This document shows positions 5,731 through 8,239 of a DNA stretch of 8,239 nt, one piece after another. Both the position numbers and the translations under genes were made by a program. The notes beneath the pieces are model-generated. The model was not told where the DNA came from. It saw nothing but the letters and a program-made list of their open reading frames with translations, and did not search any database. The stretch lies in NCBI GenBank assembly GCA_041581135.1, contig JBFGCM010000120.1, forward strand, positions 1 to 8,239, given 5' to 3'. Origin of the DNA: JBFGCM01 sp041581135. GTDB taxonomy: Bacteria > Actinomycetota > Acidimicrobiia > Spongiisociales > UBA5794. Positions within the stretch are counted from its first letter, which is position 1. Each line of letters begins with the position of its first letter.

Positions 5731-6996
5731 CTACGGCGTGCCGAACCAGACCGTGGTCGTGTCGCAACGTTGCGTGACGCTCGCCGGCAGCTCCGCGGCC
5801 CCCTCGTCGAGGCTGATGCCGCCGCCGCCGATGGACAGCTCCGGCCGACCACCTTCACGCACTGAGGCGATCGCCGCCTTTGCCTCGGCGAGGCCATCGA
5901 CGTGCCACACCACGATGGCGCCATCGACATACAGGCATCCGTTCTCGATGGTCGCCACTCCCCCGTGGAGGGCGTCGTCGCCGCCGGCCTGGGAGTGGCT
6001 GAACACCCACACGCCTTCGACCTGCAGTGCGTCGATCTCGTCGGTGCCGCCACCGTCCAACGCCGGCAGCGGCGGATCGAAGCGCAGCGGCACGCACGGA
6101 GCGCACTCAGGATCCTCATCGGTGGGCCATTTGGCGGTGCCCACGTACGACGTGCCGTCCAGGACGAGGCGGACTTCGTACATGAACGGTCCCTCTCCCA
6201 GAGCGGCGGCGGCCTCACCTTCGGCGTCGGCACCTCGCAGGTGAACCCGCCCCTCTGAGCAGACGTCCGCCTCTGCCGTGAGCGGGATCGTATGAGCGGA
6301 TCCGTCGGCCGCGGTGACCGTCACTTCGGCCGCGACGGTGGAGGGTGTCGCCGCCAGGTTCCACAGCGCGACCTCGACCCCGTAACTGTCCACCGCCCCA
6401 TCGTGATCGGCGAGGATGCTGGCAGTCGCCTGCGGCACCGGCATGGCTCCATCGATCGGCGTCGTCCACCGGAACGACACGATCACATCGCCGCCGGTAC
6501 CGCCCGCCACCCCGCGCCCGAAGACGTCGACGTCATACGTGCCCGCAGGTCCGATCGGTGACAGCATGTGGGCAGTGCCCCCGACCGGCTGCAGCACCTC
6601 GGTCTGGTGCCGGCCGCACTCGGTCTCCGCAGGAGTGACCGTGGCCCGGAACTCCCAACCCTCCGCCGGGAAGTCGATCATCAGCTCACGCGCCGTCCCG
6701 ATGTCCGGCAGCGGCAGTGGTGGGGCACCGTCGTAGCACATCATCCCCCAGCACGCGCTCCACGGATCGAGCGACAGCTGAGCTTGCTCAGAGCTGACTA
6801 CCACTGGAGGCGGCATGTCCATGTCGATACGCTCGTCGGGATCTTCCTCCGAGGTCGTCGAAGGAAGGCTCGTCGTCGTCGGCAGAGTCGCCGCGATGGT
6901 CGTGGGGTCGTCGACCTGCCCAGCGTCGGTCGGCCCGGCGCCGCATGCGGCTGCGACGAGCGCACAAAGGGCGAGGAGAAGGATGAAGCGTCGCAT
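5731..6996 (-). CDS. cysteine-rich secreted lipoprotein, function unknown
   Basis: The product has 421 residues. It starts with a lipoprotein signal: MRRF, a Leu/Ala-rich core and AAAC-GAG with Cys18 as the likely lipid attachment site (the -3 residue is Ala, so the lipobox is slightly weak). A Thr/Ser/Asp linker (about 22-60) follows, as is usual for surface lipoproteins. The folded part has eight Cys (82, 87, 127, 246, 298, 301, 354, 411), enough for four disulfides, and reads as two or three beta-rich modules: about 62-180 (SACWGMMCYDG, GTYDVDVFGRG), 181-310 (SYGVEVALWNLAATPS, ending with CAPC), and a C-terminal module 322-421 (ENGCLYVDG, IVVWHVDG, SIGGGGISL, QRC). I recognise the style from Acidimicrobiia lipoproteins but not a function. 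The start at 6996 sits 12 nt after a CGTC -10 box, with GAGGA only 2 nt upstream, so translation from a nearly leaderless mRNA is likely. It diverges from the damaged small gene at 7076. Confidence 0.75.
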   Translation of the reverse strand: MRRFILLLALCALVAAACGAGPTDAGQVDDPTTIAATLPTTTSLPSTTSEEDPDERIDMDMPPPVVVSSEQAQLSLDPWSACWGMMCYDGAPPLPLPDIGTARELMIDFPAEGWEFRATVTPAETECGRHQTEVLQPVGGTAHMLSPIGPAGTYDVDVFGRGVAGGTGGDVIVSFRWTTPIDGAMPVPQATASILADHDGAVDSYGVEVALWNLAATPSTVAAEVTVTAADGSAHTIPLTAEADVCSEGRVHLRGADAEGEAAAALGEGPFMYEVRLVLDGTSYVGTAKWPTDEDPECAPCVPLRFDPPLPALDGGGTDEIDALQVEGVWVFSHSQAGGDDALHGGVATIENGCLYVDGAIVVWHVDGLAEAKAAIASVREGGRPELSIGGGGISLDEGAAELPASVTQRCDTTTVWFGTP

Positions 6997-7001
6997 GTTC
7001 C

Positions 7002-7032
7002 TCTGACGTCACGGCTGCGGCTCCAGGTTCCC
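7002..7032 (-). promoter_or_regulatory. ECF sigma-type promoter for the lipoprotein gene
   Basis: On the reverse strand, GGGAACC (7032-7026) is followed after 17 nt by CGTCAGA (7008-7002), matching the GGAAC / CGTC boxes used by many ECF sigma factors. Transcription would begin around 6998, right at the ATG (6996). The -10 box lies inside the 8-bp palindrome TGACGTCA (7004-7011). Calling it ECF-dependent is an inference from the motif; no ECF sigma gene is in the window. Confidence 0.5.
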
Positions 7033-7034
7033 AC

Positions 7035-7064
7035 GGGAACCGCTCGCTCGAGAGATGCGTCTGA
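7035..7064 (+). promoter_or_regulatory. ECF sigma-type promoter facing right, sharing a palindrome with the leftward one
   Basis: GGGAACC (7035-7041) is followed after 16 nt by CGTCTGA (7058-7064). The GGGAACC is the right arm of the 16-bp palindrome GGTTCCC-AC-GGGAACC (7026-7041), whose left arm is the -35 box of the opposite promoter. The predicted start is near 7068, shortly before the ATG at 7076 of the damaged lipoprotein-like gene. Confidence 0.5.
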
Positions 7065-7075
7065 TTCAATGGAAT

Positions 7076-7269
7076 ATGCGCTATCTCGTGACCGTCCGCG
7101 CGTTGGTGGGCGCTTCGTGCGCGGCAGGCGTCGTCGAGCCCGCCGCCGACGCACCCACCGGTGAGACCGGCCTGCCGCCCGTCACGACCGCAGCGGCGAG
7201 GCCGAGGTCATCCGTACCATCAACCTGCTCTGCGGCACCGATCTGGCGTCGTTTTCGGTGCAACCGTGA
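7076..7269 (+). pseudogene. small lipoprotein-like gene with an apparent frameshift
   Basis: From the ATG at 7076 the frame reads MRYLVTVRALVGASCAAG, a short hydrophobic leader with a poor lipobox (Cys15), then an Ala/Thr/Pro-rich linker with GC-ending codons up to about 7186. Beyond that point this frame loses its codon bias (to a TAG at about 7304). The -1 frame, open from 7165, instead gives EAEVIRTINLLCGTDLASF and ends at a TGA at 7267-7269, with strong GC-ending codons. The simplest reading is one gene of about 64 residues broken by a one-base change between 7165 and 7190. No slippery heptamer is seen there, so programmed frameshifting is unlikely; a sequencing error is possible. A start at 7055 in the same frame is also open. 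Product function is unknown. Confidence 0.4.
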
Positions 7270-7301
7270 CCGGCTCGGTGAGCCGACGCGACCGGCGACG
7301 G

Positions 7302-7321
7302 TATAGGTCGATCGACCTATA
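7302..7321. promoter_or_regulatory. 20-bp perfect palindrome, probable operator of the surface-protein gene
   Basis: TATAGGTCGATCGACCTATA is a perfect 10+10 palindrome with no spacer, about 90 bp before the GTG start at 7411. A possible -10 box, TATGAA (7342-7347, four of six to consensus), lies downstream, so the palindrome overlaps where a -35 box would sit; a repressor bound here would block transcription. A perfect 20-bp palindrome is expected by chance in under about 1% of windows this size. The regulator is not identifiable from the site alone. Confidence 0.6.
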
Positions 7322-7410
7322 GCCAACGGCGCGGCGCTGGATATGAATACGCGCGAAGAAGGGTCGCGATGCTCGTCGTGACCCCCCACCCACCGTTGAA
7401 AGGGCACACC

Positions 7411-8193
7411 GTGCACCGCACCTCGTGGCGACGCTCACTGAGCACCGTCGCACTGTCCACACTCTTGGCGCTGCTCGTGGCGGCTCCGGTCTCTGCTGCT
7501 GAGCGCCCGCGTCCGACCCGCACCAACGATATGTGCACCGTGGCAGCTCCCGGCACTGCGGTCGCAGAGGTCAACGGTGCCACTGCGTATTTCACCTGGT
7601 CGGACAACGGCGTCGCGTGGTCCACCGAGAACGCCGATCCCAAGCACTTCCGGGTGACGATCCGGCTCGCCGACGGGACTCGCACCGCGGTCTGGGGTAC
7701 GAGTGGGTCGTGGTACGGCGACGTCGCCATCGACGTCGTCGAGCCGTGCCACTGCCCACCCCGAGGCGATGACCCGGGCGACGAACCCGGCGATGACCCG
7801 GGCGACGAACCCGGCGACGAACCCGGCGACGAACCCGGCGACGAACCCGGCGACGAACCCGGCGACGAGCCCGGCGACGAGCCCGGCGACGAGGCTGTGA
7901 CTCCTGATCCCGATTCCGGCACCGGCGACGATGCGGTCGACGACTCACCGGTGGTGCCGGCCGAGATCGACGTTCCGGTGACCACGCCGCCGCCGCCCCC
8001 CGCAGCCGGCGTTCTGCCCGCCCAAGTGATCAAGACGGCGGCGCCGGCACCGACCGTGCTTGCCGCGCAGGAGACGCTCCCGGTGACCGGTGTCGATGCA
8101 CCGGTTCTGGCGGGCCTCGGCGTGACGCTCCTCGCCCTCGGCCTGCTCGCTTTGCGGCGCACCGCAGACCACCGCGTGGGTCAGTCGAGCTGA
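7411..8193 (+). CDS. LPXTG-anchored surface protein with Gly-Asp-Glu-Pro repeat spacer
   Basis: The product has 260 residues. I chose GTG 7411 over the upstream ATG at 7369 because GAAAGGG lies 6 nt before it and the protein then opens directly with a Sec signal peptide (MHRTSWRRSL, hydrophobic core, VSA-AE cleavage near 29). Residues 30-116 form a small folded domain with three Cys (42, 113, 115) and beta-strand-like stretches (ATAYFTWSDNGVAWSTE, FRVTIRLADGTRTAVWGTSG). Residues 119-161 are ten full GD(E/D)P units plus a partial, an acidic extended spacer, followed by a Pro/Ala-rich stretch. The C-terminus is a textbook sortase signal: LPVTG (223-227), a hydrophobic helix (about 230-248) and a basic tail (RRTADHR). 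It should be covalently linked to the cell wall. The N-terminal domain is not recognised. No sortase gene is in the window. Confidence 0.85.
   Translation: MHRTSWRRSLSTVALSTLLALLVAAPVSAAERPRPTRTNDMCTVAAPGTAVAEVNGATAYFTWSDNGVAWSTENADPKHFRVTIRLADGTRTAVWGTSGSWYGDVAIDVVEPCHCPPRGDDPGDEPGDDPGDEPGDEPGDEPGDEPGDEPGDEPGDEPGDEAVTPDPDSGTGDDAVDDSPVVPAEIDVPVTTPPPPPAAGVLPAQVIKTAAPAPTVLAAQETLPVTGVDAPVLAGLGVTLLALGLLALRRTADHRVGQSS
7765..7893 (+). repeat. 12-bp in-frame tandem repeat encoding (Gly-Asp-Glu-Pro)n
   Basis: About 10.75 copies of a GGCGACGAACCC unit lie head to tail in frame. The first copies vary (GAT/GAC, GAC/GAA, CCG/CCC) and the last few use GAG, while the central copies are identical. This looks like recent unit expansion in the middle, with potential for copy-number change between strains that alters spacer length without breaking the frame. 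Confidence 0.95.
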
Positions 8194-8202
8194 CATCGGC
8201 GC

Positions 8203-8239
8203 CGCTCGGACCGGCGCTCTCTGAGACTCGGTCCGAGCG
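8203..8239 (+). terminator. strong hairpin after the surface-protein gene, probable terminator
   Basis: CGCTCGGACCG (8203-8213) and CGGTCCGAGCG (8229-8239) are perfect 11-bp arms with a 15-nt loop, starting 10 nt after the TGA stop. The window ends at the last base of the stem, so a following T tract cannot be checked. Confidence 0.7.

Noticed and set aside
7004..7011. TGACGTCA palindrome as an independent operator
   Set aside because: Eight-base palindromes are common by chance, and its position is explained by the CGTC -10 box of the leftward promoter.
7369..7410. Upstream ATG start for the surface protein
   Set aside because: It has no good ribosome binding site and would add 14 mostly non-hydrophobic residues before the signal peptide; GTG 7411 has GAAAGGG at proper spacing.
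7765..7893. Possible CRISPR array
   Set aside because: The units are 12 bp, contiguous and in frame, without unique spacers.
7317..8162. Reverse-strand open frame with Ser-Pro-Gly repeats opposite the LPXTG gene
   Set aside because: The repeats are only the complement of the 12-bp tandem array. The + strand has the signal peptide, LPVTG and ribosome binding site.

Overview
The window is high-GC DNA with strong third-codon-position GC bias, tightly packed genes on both strands, GTG starts, leaderless-type and ECF-type promoter patterns, an F420-dependent-type reductase and an LPXTG surface protein. This points to an actinobacterium. The style of the secreted lipoprotein suggests the Acidimicrobiia/Ilumatobacter side of the phylum, which is an inference from memory and not a search. 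No rRNA, tRNA, transposase, integrase or CRISPR array is visible.

Layout. (1) 1-351 (+) is the 3' end of an unrecognised gene that enters from the left. (2) 342-2963 (-) is the most notable gene: a large CHAT-family cysteine protease with five helical-hairpin (TPR-like) repeats, two transmembrane helices and a C-terminal PH-like domain, so a probable membrane-anchored protease. (3) 3117-3635 (+), divergent from it, is a membrane-anchored deazaflavin (F420)-dependent nitroreductase/quinone-reductase family protein. (4) 3649-4896 (-), convergent with gene 3, is an MFS transporter with a leaderless-type promoter. (5) 5031-5504 (-) is a small secreted, probably beta-barrel protein. (6) 5731-6996 (-) is a cysteine-rich lipoprotein. 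(7) 7076-7269 (+) is a small lipoprotein-like gene that appears frameshifted. (8) 7411-8193 (+) is an LPXTG-type surface protein with a (Gly-Asp-Glu-Pro)n spacer.

The right half, from about 5.0 kb, is a cell-envelope and export region. Genes 6 and 7 diverge from a 16-bp palindrome that supplies a GGGAACC box on each strand. Each box has a CGTC-type -10 box at the right distance, so one site looks like two back-to-back ECF sigma-factor promoters. A 20-bp perfect palindrome precedes the surface-protein gene. The stretch 6997-7410 has no intact gene and holds these promoters, the broken reading frame and the palindrome.

The best candidate for something undescribed is the CHAT-repeat-TM-PH protein. 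It has the architecture of a membrane-localised protease effector, but no recognisable target (gasdermin, caspase-like partner, NTPase sensor) lies beside it, so a role in defence or stress signalling is only inference.
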